The position numbers were made by a program, and so were the translations under genes. Source: CAWBJO01 sp963789175 (GTDB lineage: Bacteria; Pseudomonadota; Alphaproteobacteria; Rhizobiales; Aestuariivirgaceae). From it: 64,000 bases of DNA. The notes beneath the pieces are model-generated. The model ran no database searches. It saw nothing but the letters and a program-made list of their open reading frames with translations, and was not told the DNA's origin. The DNA is taken from positions 992,001 to 1,056,000 of the forward strand of contig CAWBJO010000007.1 in the NCBI GenBank assembly GCA_963789175.1, written 5' to 3'. This document shows positions 42,775 through 52,409 of this stretch, in pieces (the first letter of the stretch is position 1; each line of letters begins with the position of its first letter).

Positions 42775-43122
42775 CTATCCGCGCCGCACGATCCACAGGA
42801 TGGTGATGGCGGTGAACGACATGCCGATCGCGGAAAAGACGGCCGGCACCTGCATGCGCGGCTCGAGGGGAAGCGGAATGTCGGCTAGCAGCCAATTCGC
42901 AAAGATGGCCCCGAAGAACAGCGCCGCCAGGTTGATGGGGTAGTTGAATCCGCCGCTTTCCGAGGTCTCGCGCGACAGGATGACGGCACCGATGATGGCG
43001 CACAGCAGCGCGACCCAGAAGGTGGCGGTCGGGATGTTGAGGAATGAGATGGAATGGGTCAGGCCGAACATCTTGTTGAAGACGCTCAGGTCCAAATTCA
43101 GAAAATCCTCAAGACTTGTCAT
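42775..43122 (-). CDS. Small hypothetical membrane protein
   Basis: A 115-residue protein with about three membrane helices (TFWVALLCAIIGAVIL, INLAALFFGAIFANWLL, VFSAIGMSFTAITILWIV) after an amphipathic N-terminus (MTSLEDFLNLDLSVFNKMFG). No family recognised. First gene of the presumed three-gene minus-strand unit with the next membrane protein and ecm; divergent from ccr by 171 bases. The Asn/Pro-containing motif FNYPINLAALFFG may help database searches. Confidence 0.65.
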   Translation of the reverse strand: MTSLEDFLNLDLSVFNKMFGLTHSISFLNIPTATFWVALLCAIIGAVILSRETSESGGFNYPINLAALFFGAIFANWLLADIPLPLEPRMQVPAVFSAIGMSFTAITILWIVRRG

Positions 43123-43293
43123 GGGTTGGTGTCACTGTCGCTTTGCGGGCAGTCGATCCCGTTAACCTTCTGATAGCCATCCTTGTAGCCACTCTCTCTC
43201 ACAAAGCTGAAATCTTAGTTCACGACGGCCCTCGACAATTGCTGCATCGCACCATAGGCTTACCGCCCTCGGGGCATGGAGGGTTTAGGGTTC

Positions 43294-44589
<1,296 letters not shown>

Positions 44590-44612
44590 CGCCTCATGCG
44601 GCGTCGATCTCC

Positions 44613-46280
44613 ATGATGGAAGTTGCCGGCCGCAACGCGAACGCTGGCGATGGGCTGCCGCAGCGGACGCAAGTCGCGGCCGGCGCGGCCGACGCGGTCC
44701 TGCGGCGCGCCGTCGCCATCATGCGCACGCGGCTCGCTCCCGGCGGCAAGCCCGATCCTGCGAAGCTCGAACGTGAGCAGCATGCCGTTCACGGCCTGGC
44801 CTGGCTTGCGACCTATGTGGAAACTCTGAAGGCCCTGTCGGCCCATTGCGCCCGCCTGGCCGAACTTGATCGGCTCTCCGAGATCGACGGCCTCCTCGTC
44901 ACGGCCCTATTCACCGAGTACCTGCATCAGATCGTCGGGGGCATCCCGATGAATCAGGGCGAGTTCGTACGCCCTCTCGACCTCGGTCTAGAGGCCGACG
45001 ACGTGCAGCGCCTGTCCGCAGGCGCTGCGGATTTCCTCGGTCGTCGCGACATGCCGGACATCCGCTCGCGCATCGTCTCTCTGATGAGTGAGGGCACGTT
45101 CGGCGACCGCGGCCTCGATCCGACGCTGGAGTCCATGCGCGCCGAGATGCGCCGCTTTTCCGATGCGAGGATCGCACCCCACGCGCACGCCTGGCACTTG
45201 CGCAACGACTACGTCCCCCTCGAACTCATCGCCGAGTTGGCGGAGCTCGGCGTCTTCGCGCTGACGCTTCCCGAAAGCTACGGCGGGATGGGAATGGGCA
45301 AGGTCGCGATGTGCGTCGTATCGGAAGAGTTGTCCCGCGGGTGGATCGCCGTCGGCTCGTTCGGCACCCGCGCCGAGATCGCCTGCGAGCTCATTCTCAA
45401 CGACGGCACGCCGGAGCAGAAGAAGAAATGGCTTCCGGGCATCGCATCGGGAGCGCTCCTGCCGGCGGCGGTTTTCACCGAGCCCGATACTGGCTCAGAC
45501 CTGTCGCGCATCAAGACGCGAGCCGTGCGCCGCGGCGGGAGTTACTTCGTGACCGGCGCCAAAACATGGATCACCCATCCCGCCCGCGCCGACCTGCTCA
45601 TCCTTCTCGTGCGCACCGATACCGCTGCGCCCGGGCACGACGGACTCTCCATGTTCATCGCCGAGAAGCCGCGTGGCAGCGATGCGGACCCCTTTCCCGT
45701 CAAGGGTCTAGCCGGCAGCGAGATCGAGGTCCTCGGCTATCGCGGCATGAAAGAGTTCGAGCTTTCCTTCGACGACTTCGAGATTCCCTCGACCTCACTT
45801 CTTGGCGGAAGCGAAGGCCGCGGCTTTCGCCAGCTCATGCAGACTTTCGAGTCGGCGCGCATCCAGACTGCCGCTCGTGCCGTCGGCGTGGCCCAGAATG
45901 CGCTTGAGCTCGGCCTGTCCTACGCGACCGAGCGCAAACAGTTCGGCAAGGCTATCGTCGGTTTCCCCCGCATTTCGGACAAGCTCGCCATGATGGCGAT
46001 GGAGATCATGGCTGCCCGCCAGCTCACCTATCATGCCGCCCGCGAGAAGGATTCGGGCCGCCGCTGCGACCTGCAGGCGGGCATGGCGAAGCTCCTCGCC
46101 GCACGGGTCGCCTGGGCCGCGGCCGACAATGCGCTTCAGGTTCACGGTGGAAACGGCTTCGCGCTCGAGTTCCCCATTTCCCGCGTCCTGTGCGATGCGC
46201 GCATCCTGAGCATTTTCGAAGGAGCAGCCGAGATCCAGGCCCAGGTCATCGCCCGACGCCTTCTCGAAGGCGGCAACTGA
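44613..46280 (+). CDS. mcd: (2S)-Methylsuccinyl-CoA dehydrogenase
   Basis: FAD-dependent oxidation of methylsuccinyl-CoA to mesaconyl-CoA. From ATG 44613 the protein is 555 residues, longer than ordinary acyl-CoA dehydrogenases because of an N-terminal helical domain (about 1-150), which is characteristic of Mcd. The ACAD core has TEPDTGSDLS, VTGAKTWITHP, and the terminal QVHGGNGFALEFPISRVLCD with the usual motif near the flavin. The frame is open far upstream through ccr in another frame, which is not used. It follows ccr by 23 bases. Confidence 0.94.
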   Translation: MMEVAGRNANAGDGLPQRTQVAAGAADAVLRRAVAIMRTRLAPGGKPDPAKLEREQHAVHGLAWLATYVETLKALSAHCARLAELDRLSEIDGLLVTALFTEYLHQIVGGIPMNQGEFVRPLDLGLEADDVQRLSAGAADFLGRRDMPDIRSRIVSLMSEGTFGDRGLDPTLESMRAEMRRFSDARIAPHAHAWHLRNDYVPLELIAELAELGVFALTLPESYGGMGMGKVAMCVVSEELSRGWIAVGSFGTRAEIACELILNDGTPEQKKKWLPGIASGALLPAAVFTEPDTGSDLSRIKTRAVRRGGSYFVTGAKTWITHPARADLLILLVRTDTAAPGHDGLSMFIAEKPRGSDADPFPVKGLAGSEIEVLGYRGMKEFELSFDDFEIPSTSLLGGSEGRGFRQLMQTFESARIQTAARAVGVAQNALELGLSYATERKQFGKAIVGFPRISDKLAMMAMEIMAARQLTYHAAREKDSGRRCDLQAGMAKLLAARVAWAAADNALQVHGGNGFALEFPISRVLCDARILSIFEGAAEIQAQVIARRLLEGGN

Positions 46281-46330
46281 TCCGTCGAGCCGCGCGCCGC
46301 CATGTGGCGTTTACGACCTATCGTCGTTGG

Positions 46331-46543
46331 ATGCATCGGCGTATTCTTTTTCTCGTGAATTGGACCAACCTCATCGTTCCCGTCGCCATCGGCGCGGTCT
46401 TCCTCGTCCTTCTTGCCGGGCTGTGGAACATGATGCGCGGCGGCAGCTCCAGCACCTCGCAGAACCTCATGCGGCTCCGGGTGCTCATGCAGTTTCTTGC
46501 CATCCTGGTCATTCTCGGCGTCGTATATTTCACCACCCGCTGA
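46331..46543 (+). CDS. HIG1-domain small membrane protein
   Basis: A 70-residue protein with two transmembrane helices (LIVPVAIGAVFLVLLAGLW and VLMQFLAILVILGVVYF) joined by the short loop RGGSSSTSQNLMRLR. This is the twin-helix HIG_1_N layout; in mitochondria such proteins associate with respiratory complexes, and alphaproteobacterial versions may do likewise (inference). Start may be ATG 46331 or GTG 46355; neither has a good ribosome site. Confidence 0.72.
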   Translation: MHRRILFLVNWTNLIVPVAIGAVFLVLLAGLWNMMRGGSSSTSQNLMRLRVLMQFLAILVILGVVYFTTR

Positions 46544-46605
46544 TCTTGACCCCAGCCGTCCGGCCCCCCATGTTTTGGGGAACTGCGGCTGCGGGAGGGA
46601 TTGAG

Positions 46606-46965
46606 ATGCACGACTGGGATCGCTCGACGGTTGCGGCGAACGAGGCGAGTGTTCGGACGCGCTTCTGGCCGAAGCTCGCCCAGACGCTGAGCCGCATACC
46701 GTTCGCCGACAAGGCCGTCGCCGCATACTACTGCGCCATCGACCCGTCGACGCCGCTGAAGGCCCGCGGCACGCTGCTGGCTGCGCTTGCCTACTTCATC
46801 CTGCCGATCGACGTCGTGCCGGATTTCATTCTGGGCCTCGGCTTCACCGACGACATGGCGGTGCTGGTCACCGCCTTTACCCTGATCCGCAACCACATCA
46901 AGCCCGAGCATTTCGATCGCGCCCGCGCCACCGTCGAGCGCCTGCGCCGCGGTGACGGGGTCTAG
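46606..46965 (+). CDS. YkvA/DUF1232 family protein
   Basis: A 119-residue protein with the DUF1232 core LAALAYFILPIDVVPDFILG, a conserved hydrophobic helix with the PxDxxPD motif. ATG at 46606 with GGGAGGGA upstream. Function unknown. It lies 62 bases after the HIG1 gene; its stop overlaps the convergent oxidoreductase stop by four bases. Confidence 0.85.
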   Translation: MHDWDRSTVAANEASVRTRFWPKLAQTLSRIPFADKAVAAYYCAIDPSTPLKARGTLLAALAYFILPIDVVPDFILGLGFTDDMAVLVTAFTLIRNHIKPEHFDRARATVERLRRGDGV

Positions 46966-47936
46966 AGAACCAGTACTACCTTGCCCTTGACCGCTCGGCG
47001 GCTGATGGCGTCGAAGGCGCGCGCCGCGTCTTCGAGCCTGTACGCCTGGTCGATATGCGGGTTGATCTTGCCTTCCGCCGCCCACGTCAGAATGCGTGTC
47101 ATCTGCTCCAGATGCCGGGCCGGATCGAGCTCGGCGTGTCGCCCCCAGTGCACGCCGAGGATCGTCCCTTCCTTGAGGAGCGGGAGGTTGAGAGGCAGCC
47201 GCGCAACGTCGCCGGCTGCGAATCCGATCACCACGTGCCGCCCGCGCCAGGCGAGCGCCCGGAAGGCCGATTCCGACGCATCGCCGCCCACCGCATCGAA
47301 GACGACGTCGATGCCGCGTCCGCCGCTCGCCTTTCTGAGGCCGTCCTTGAGATCTTCCCTCGACGTGTTGACTTCGGCGTCGGCGCCGAGTGTCCGGCAG
47401 AAGGCGAGCTTCTCGTCCGATGACGCACAGGCGATCACCCGGGCGCCGAGGAGCTTGCCGATCTCGATCGCCGCCTGGCCGGTGCCGCCTGCCGCTCCGA
47501 GGACCGCGAGATATTCGCCCGCCTTGAGACGGGCGCGGTCCTCGAGCGCGTGGAAGGCCGTCCCATAGGCGACCTGCAGCGCGGCTGCGCACTCGTCGCT
47601 TACCATGTCCGGGATGGAAATGAGGCGGGACGCCTCGACGGCGACGTATTCCCTGGCGCCGCCCCATCCAAGGAAGCCCATGACCCGCTGTCCGGGACTG
47701 AGGTTTTTGACGTCGGCCCCTGTCCGTTCAACCACCCCGGCCACCTCCGCCGCGGGGGAGAACGGCAGCTGCGGCCTGACCTGGTATTTCCCGCGGATGA
47801 TTAACGTGTCGAGGAAGTTCAGCGCCGCAACCTTTACCCGGACGATCGCTTCGCCGGGGGCCGGCTTCGGATCAGGAAGGCTTTCGACCGTAAGTCCTTC
47901 CGGGCCGCCCCACGCCGTGCACAGGAGTGCCCTCAC
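46962..47936 (-). CDS. NADPH:quinone oxidoreductase family protein (zinc-independent MDR)
   Basis: A 324-residue medium-chain reductase of the quinone oxidoreductase type. From GTG 47936 (MRALLCTAWGGPEGLTVE) it has the usual start, with GGGAG upstream. The NADPH loop is VLGAAGGTGQAAI and there are no structural-zinc cysteines. FSPAAEVAGVVERTG and AVKGKVVLVL (end) are family blocks. The frame is open 40 codons upstream but that part is not conserved. Substrate unknown; acts in the cytosol. Confidence 0.88.
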   Translation of the reverse strand: MRALLCTAWGGPEGLTVESLPDPKPAPGEAIVRVKVAALNFLDTLIIRGKYQVRPQLPFSPAAEVAGVVERTGADVKNLSPGQRVMGFLGWGGAREYVAVEASRLISIPDMVSDECAAALQVAYGTAFHALEDRARLKAGEYLAVLGAAGGTGQAAIEIGKLLGARVIACASSDEKLAFCRTLGADAEVNTSREDLKDGLRKASGGRGIDVVFDAVGGDASESAFRALAWRGRHVVIGFAAGDVARLPLNLPLLKEGTILGVHWGRHAELDPARHLEQMTRILTWAAEGKINPHIDQAYRLEDAARAFDAISRRAVKGKVVLVL

Positions 47937-47995
47937 CGGATGTCTCCCGAACCTTGCCTGCCCGTCTGGTTTGGGGGTGGAAAGGCCGGTAAAGG

Positions 47996-48024
47996 TTGCC
48001 CAAATATGGCCAATGTCATAGCTA
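47996..48024 (+). promoter_or_regulatory. Possible promoter of the ialB-like gene
   Basis: TTGCCC (47996-48001), 17-base spacer, TAGCTA (48019-48024). Leader would be about 60 bases to the ATG at 48092. Moderate match only. Confidence 0.35.
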
Positions 48025-48091
48025 GGGTCCCTGCGGTGCCGGTTTCGGGCCGGCATGGCCCGCAGGCGAATGGAGAGTTATCGTCGTCCCC

Positions 48092-48604
48092 ATGGTTCGT
48101 ACGCTTGTCCTCGTTGCAGCCGGACTGACCCTCGCGGCGCCGTTGGCGATGGCTCAGTCCCAGGAACCGAGTTCGCTTGGCGAGTTCGGCGATTGGGCGG
48201 CCTATACTTACATGTCGAGCCAGGGAAAGGTCTGTTACGCGGTGACGCGCCCGAAATCGAGCGAGCCCGAAGGAGCGAGCCGCGATCCCGTCTTCTTCCT
48301 GATCTCGCATTTCCCGAAGCAGGGAATCCGCAACGAGGTGTCGACCATCATCGGCTACCCGTTCAAGAAGGAGAGCACCGCGCAGGTCGCCATCGGCGAA
48401 GATTCCTTCGAGCTCTTCACGTCCGGCGACGGCGCCTGGGCGGACAGTGCGGCCAAGGATCGCGAGATCGTTGCGACCCTGAAGAAGGGAAAGACGATGG
48501 ACGTGAAGGGGCTGTCCTGGCGCGGCACGACCACGGTCGACCACTACTCCCTTCAGGGCGCGACGGCCGCCGCCGACAAGATCGACGAGGCTTGCAGGCC
48601 CTGA
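48092..48604 (+). CDS. Invasion-associated locus B (IalB) family protein
   Basis: A 170-residue secreted or periplasmic protein with a clear signal peptide (MVRTLVLVAAGLTLAAPLAMAQ). The mature part matches the IalB family by GDWAAYTYMSSQGKVCYAV, FFLISHFPKQGIRNEVS and the closing Cys region (DKIDEACRP). The two cysteines probably form a disulfide. IalB was named for Bartonella erythrocyte invasion, but free-living relatives have it widely, so no virulence is implied. rlmN follows 17 bases after its stop. Confidence 0.9.
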   Translation: MVRTLVLVAAGLTLAAPLAMAQSQEPSSLGEFGDWAAYTYMSSQGKVCYAVTRPKSSEPEGASRDPVFFLISHFPKQGIRNEVSTIIGYPFKKESTAQVAIGEDSFELFTSGDGAWADSAAKDREIVATLKKGKTMDVKGLSWRGTTTVDHYSLQGATAAADKIDEACRP

Positions 48605-48621
48605 AGGTGCGGGACGCGAAG

Positions 48622-49812
48622 ATGGCGACCATGAACGAGGCCCCGATGGCCGACGCGCAATCGCTGGCGCGCCGGCCGATCGTTGGATTGACGCGCGATG
48701 TGATCGGAGCGGATCTCGCCGCGCTGGGCGTACCCGAACGCCAGCGTCGCATGCGTGTCGCGCAGCTCTGGCATTGGGTCTATCATCGCGGCGTCACGTC
48801 CTTCGACGGCATGACCGACGTCGCCAAGGACCTGCGCGTGTCGCTCGCCGCGGCTTTCGAAATCGATCGGCCCGAGCTCGCCGAAGAGCAGATCTCGACC
48901 GACGGCACCCGCAAGTGGCTCCTGCGCCTCGCGCCCGATGCCGATGGCCGCCGCCAGGAGATCGAGACCGTCTTCATCCCCGAGGCCGACCGCGGAACGC
49001 TGTGCATCTCGAGCCAGGTCGGCTGTACGCTCACCTGCACGTTCTGCCACACCGGAACGCAGCGTCTCGTCCGCAATCTGACGGCGGGCGAGATCCTGGG
49101 CCAGATCATGTTCGCGCGCGACCGCCTGCGTGAATGGCCGGACCAGCTCGCCGCCGATCCATCGCCGCCGCCGGGCGGCCGCTACATCACCAACGTCGTT
49201 TTGATGGGTATGGGGGAGCCGCTCTTCAATTTCGACAACGTGCGCTCCGCGATGCTGATTGCTGCCGACGGTGATGGCGTCTCTCTCTCCAAGCGGCGCA
49301 TCACTCTGTCGACGTCCGGAGTCGTGCCGATGATTCCCAAGGCCGGGGACGAGATCGGCACCATGCTCGCCATCTCGCTTCATGGCACCACGGACGAGAT
49401 CCGCGACCGGCTAGTGCCCCTGAACCGGAAGTATCCGATCGCCGAGCTGCTCGACGCCTGCCGCGCCTATCCCGGCCTTTCCAATGCCCGCCGCATCACC
49501 TTCGAGTACGTCACGCTCAAGGGCGTCAACGACACGCCCGCCGATGCCAAGCGGCTGGTCCGGCTCCTCGAGGGCATCCCGGCCAAGGTCAACCTCATTC
49601 CTTTCAATCCCTGGCCCGACGCGCCGTACGAATGTTCCGATTGGGACACGATCGAGCGTTTCGCCGAGATCCTCAACCGGGCGGGCTATGCCAGTCCCGT
49701 GCGGACGCCGCGCGGGCGCGACATCATGGCCGCCTGCGGCCAGCTAAAGTCCGCCTCGCAGAAGATCTGGGCCAAGGACCGCCACGGGCTTTCCGCCGCT
49801 CCGGGCGTTTGA
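48622..49812 (+). CDS. rlmN: 23S rRNA (A2503-C2) / tRNA (A37-C2) methyltransferase RlmN
   Basis: Radical-SAM methyltransferase that makes 2-methyladenosine in 23S rRNA and some tRNAs. The 396-residue protein (ATG 48622; ATG 48631 is possible) has the cluster motif CTLTCTFCHTG, the substrate region VVLMGMGEPLFNFDN, and the C-terminal Cys that forms the methyl adduct (in IMAACGQL). LSTSGVVPMI and NLIPFNPWP are conserved. It lies just downstream of ialB on the same strand. Confidence 0.95.
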   Translation: MATMNEAPMADAQSLARRPIVGLTRDVIGADLAALGVPERQRRMRVAQLWHWVYHRGVTSFDGMTDVAKDLRVSLAAAFEIDRPELAEEQISTDGTRKWLLRLAPDADGRRQEIETVFIPEADRGTLCISSQVGCTLTCTFCHTGTQRLVRNLTAGEILGQIMFARDRLREWPDQLAADPSPPPGGRYITNVVLMGMGEPLFNFDNVRSAMLIAADGDGVSLSKRRITLSTSGVVPMIPKAGDEIGTMLAISLHGTTDEIRDRLVPLNRKYPIAELLDACRAYPGLSNARRITFEYVTLKGVNDTPADAKRLVRLLEGIPAKVNLIPFNPWPDAPYECSDWDTIERFAEILNRAGYASPVRTPRGRDIMAACGQLKSASQKIWAKDRHGLSAAPGV

Positions 49813-49912
49813 GGAAAGTTAACGCTCTGGAACGCTTCCCTCCTCCGGGGGTTACATACGGCGGGTCTCGTCCTACAATTGCCCTCCGATCAACCTTGAG
49901 CCGATTCTCACC

Positions 49913-50818
49913 ATGAGCCACTTCGCCATTGCCGGAATTCAGATGTATCTGGGTCACGGCTCCAACATCGAGGCCATGCGCCAGCGTCTCGACCTGACCA
50001 TGCATCTCTATCCGTGGGTGCAGATGGTCATGTTCTCCGAGCTCGCCTGTCATGGGCCCCTCCTTCAGCATGCCCAGCCGCTGCCCGGGATCGCCGAGGA
50101 AGCGTTGCAGGACATGGCGCAGAAGCATCGCGTCTGGCTTCTGAACGGCTCGATGTACGAGCGCCGCGACGGCGCCATCTACAATACATCTTCGCTTATC
50201 CGTCCGGACGGGGAGATCGCCGGTCGCTATCGCAAGATGTTTCCGTTCCTGCCGCTCGAGGAAGGCGTCACGGCGGGCGATGAGTTCTTTGCCTTCGACA
50301 TCGACGGCGTCGGCCGCTTCGGCATCCTCAACTGCTACGACATTTGGTTCCCCGAGACGGCGCGCCAGCTCACCTCCATGGGCGTCGAGGTGATCCTCCA
50401 TCCGGTGATGACGCATACCATCGACCGCGACGTCGACCTCGCCATCGCTCACGCGACCTCGGCGATGTTCCAGTGCTACGTCTTCGACGTGAACGGCCTC
50501 GGTGCCGGCGGCAACGGACGCTCCGCGGTGTTCGATCCGTCCGGGCGCGTGCTGTTCGCCGGCGATGTCACCGAGCAGATCATTCCGATCGAGCTCGACC
50601 TCGAACAGGTGCGCCGCTCGCGCCGCAACGGCCTGCGCGGCCTCGGACAGGTGATGAAGAGCTTCCGTGACCGGCCGCGCGGCTTTCCCGTCTACGACGA
50701 GGCGAGCTTCGACGGTGCCTACCTCGACAGCCTTGGACCGCTGGTTCAGCCGCGCCGGGCAGGCGAACCCGATCCCAAGGTCACGCCGCTGCCGATGCGG
50801 CGCTCCTTCGTGAAATAG
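49913..50818 (+). CDS. Carbon-nitrogen hydrolase (nitrilase superfamily)
   Basis: A 301-residue amidase-type protein with the nitrilase triad: Glu in FSELACHGP, Lys in YRKMFPFLP, Cys in ILNCYDIWFPE. ATG at 49913. The family cleaves carbon-nitrogen bonds of amides, carbamoyl compounds or nitriles; no narrower class is apparent, although FPFLPLEEGV and the GAGGNGRSAVF segment are distinctive. It converges with an ATP-grasp gene that ends 16 bases away. The pair may build and cleave the same amide (inference). Confidence 0.88.
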   Translation: MSHFAIAGIQMYLGHGSNIEAMRQRLDLTMHLYPWVQMVMFSELACHGPLLQHAQPLPGIAEEALQDMAQKHRVWLLNGSMYERRDGAIYNTSSLIRPDGEIAGRYRKMFPFLPLEEGVTAGDEFFAFDIDGVGRFGILNCYDIWFPETARQLTSMGVEVILHPVMTHTIDRDVDLAIAHATSAMFQCYVFDVNGLGAGGNGRSAVFDPSGRVLFAGDVTEQIIPIELDLEQVRRSRRNGLRGLGQVMKSFRDRPRGFPVYDEASFDGAYLDSLGPLVQPRRAGEPDPKVTPLPMRRSFVK

Positions 50819-50833
50819 GTTCCGGGGTTTGCT

Positions 50834-52273
50834 CTAGTACATCTTCGCCGAGACCGACGGCTTCGGCACGTCGATGGGCGCCGACACCGGTACGCCCTCG
50901 AACTGGGCATGGATCGCCGCCGCCCATCTCTTGGCGCGCTCCGTGAGCTTCCGGTCGTCGGTCTGCATGCGGCCGCGCGACACCAGGATCCCCATGTCGG
51001 CGCCTTTGTAGCGATAGTCGCCCGCCGTGTAGACCCTGAGATAGAAGGCCTCGTTCTCCCCCGACACCAGGAACCAGTCGATCGACTTCCGCACGAGCTT
51101 GATGCGTCCCTCCTCGTCCATTTGCCAGATGCCCGAGGCCGGCGCCCGCGTGATCATGTCGACCCTGTCCTTGGGGTATTTGAGGATCAACTGGCTCCAG
51201 TTGTCGAACTCGTCCCAGCGCCGCTGGATCTTGTCGAGATCCACCTCCCAGTCGACGTCCATGAATTCGAGCATGTGGAAAAGGAACATCGGGCAGCCGC
51301 CATAGGTCGAAGTGATGAGGTTGGTGAGCGGGCTTGCGCCGGAGATGCGGGGATTGATCTCGCCGAGATAGACTTGGCCTGTGTCGGTATCGATGAGGAA
51401 GTCCATGCAGAAGGCGCCGCGATATCCCTCCTTGTAGAGCTTGTCGCCGAGTCGCCGCGCCATCGTCTGCACCGCCTTGCGCTCTCGCTCGAGGCCGCCG
51501 GTGAAGGCATCGTTCCCGCACCAGCCGCCCTTGTAGGGAGTAAGCTCGGCAAATCCCGTGATGTCCGTCTGCAGCGGCCCGGCCAGCGTGCCGTTGCGCG
51601 TCGCCACCGCCTCAATGGTGCCTGGCAGGTGGTTTATGCGCCGCATGATCTTCAGCTCCCCCTTCCGGAGGTCGCCGGCGTTCTTTTCGAAGTCGTCGGC
51701 GTTGCGGATGAAGAACGTCGTGCGACCGGAGTCGCCGTAGGGCGTCTGCACCACGAGGTCGCTGCCGAGCCGTGCCCGGCTCGCCAGGGTCATGAGAGCC
51801 TCGTACGACTTGGCTTTGCCCATCGTATTCGGCGCGCTCTTGATGCCCGCCTCGTTGGCGAGCTTCGTCGTGACGATCTTGGAATCGATCCATTTCCTGA
51901 GCTTCACCCGCGGCAAGGCGATCTTGAGCTTGAGTTCCCGCGCGAGGCTTTCCGTCTCCTCGTCGAGCATCACGAACAGGGCGAGGCCGCCCGAGTCCTT
52001 CAGGTGACGCCGCACCTGCGGATGTTTTAGAAGGTGATTGTTGACGTCTTCCATCGACCGGAACTCATGCGGCCCGTGCTCGCGCGGCACCACGGCCTTG
52101 GGATGGGTGCCGTCGAAACTGTCGAAGAAGTTGATGTACTCGAAACGGTTGATCCACCGGCCGAGGCCGAGCAGGTTGTAGGGCGTCGGCGAGACGAAGC
52201 GGATCGGCGTCGCGTTTCTGCGGAAGAAACCGTAGATGTCGGATAGGCTGCGCAATTGCGGCCGGCGCGCCAT
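50834..52273 (-). CDS. ATP-grasp domain protein (biotin carboxylase-like), substrate unknown
   Basis: From ATG 52273 (MARRPQLRSLSDIYGFFRR; GAGGGG upstream) the protein is 479 residues. ATP-grasp features: KWIDSKIVTTKLANEAGI (lid and Lys), the grasp loop VQTPYGDSGRTTFFI, and the metal-binding YLGEINPRISGASP. There is no biotin carboxyl carrier or carboxyltransferase part and no biotin gene nearby, so it is more likely an amide- or peptide-forming ligase than a carboxylase. The N-terminal ~150 residues are unlike known ligases that I recall. Convergent with the nitrilase-like gene. Confidence 0.8.
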   Translation of the reverse strand: MARRPQLRSLSDIYGFFRRNATPIRFVSPTPYNLLGLGRWINRFEYINFFDSFDGTHPKAVVPREHGPHEFRSMEDVNNHLLKHPQVRRHLKDSGGLALFVMLDEETESLARELKLKIALPRVKLRKWIDSKIVTTKLANEAGIKSAPNTMGKAKSYEALMTLASRARLGSDLVVQTPYGDSGRTTFFIRNADDFEKNAGDLRKGELKIMRRINHLPGTIEAVATRNGTLAGPLQTDITGFAELTPYKGGWCGNDAFTGGLERERKAVQTMARRLGDKLYKEGYRGAFCMDFLIDTDTGQVYLGEINPRISGASPLTNLITSTYGGCPMFLFHMLEFMDVDWEVDLDKIQRRWDEFDNWSQLILKYPKDRVDMITRAPASGIWQMDEEGRIKLVRKSIDWFLVSGENEAFYLRVYTAGDYRYKGADMGILVSRGRMQTDDRKLTERAKRWAAAIHAQFEGVPVSAPIDVPKPSVSAKMY

Positions 52274-52346
52274 GGCAAGTCCCCTCGAGTTCTCCAAGGC
52301 GTTCATCATCCCCGGAATCTTCCGCACTGTGAAGGGGCGGCAGGCC

Positions 52347-52374
52347 TTGCGGGTGCGGGGTCTTTCCCTATAGT
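52347..52374 (+). promoter_or_regulatory. Promoter of argG
   Basis: TTGCGG (52347-52352), 16-base spacer, TATAGT (52369-52374; five of six bases match). The leader to ATG 52410 is about 30 bases and contains GGGGGAAA as ribosome site. Confidence 0.5.
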
Positions 52375-52409
52375 GCGCCGTTTCTCGCGCTTCCTTTGGG
52401 GGAAAGCTG

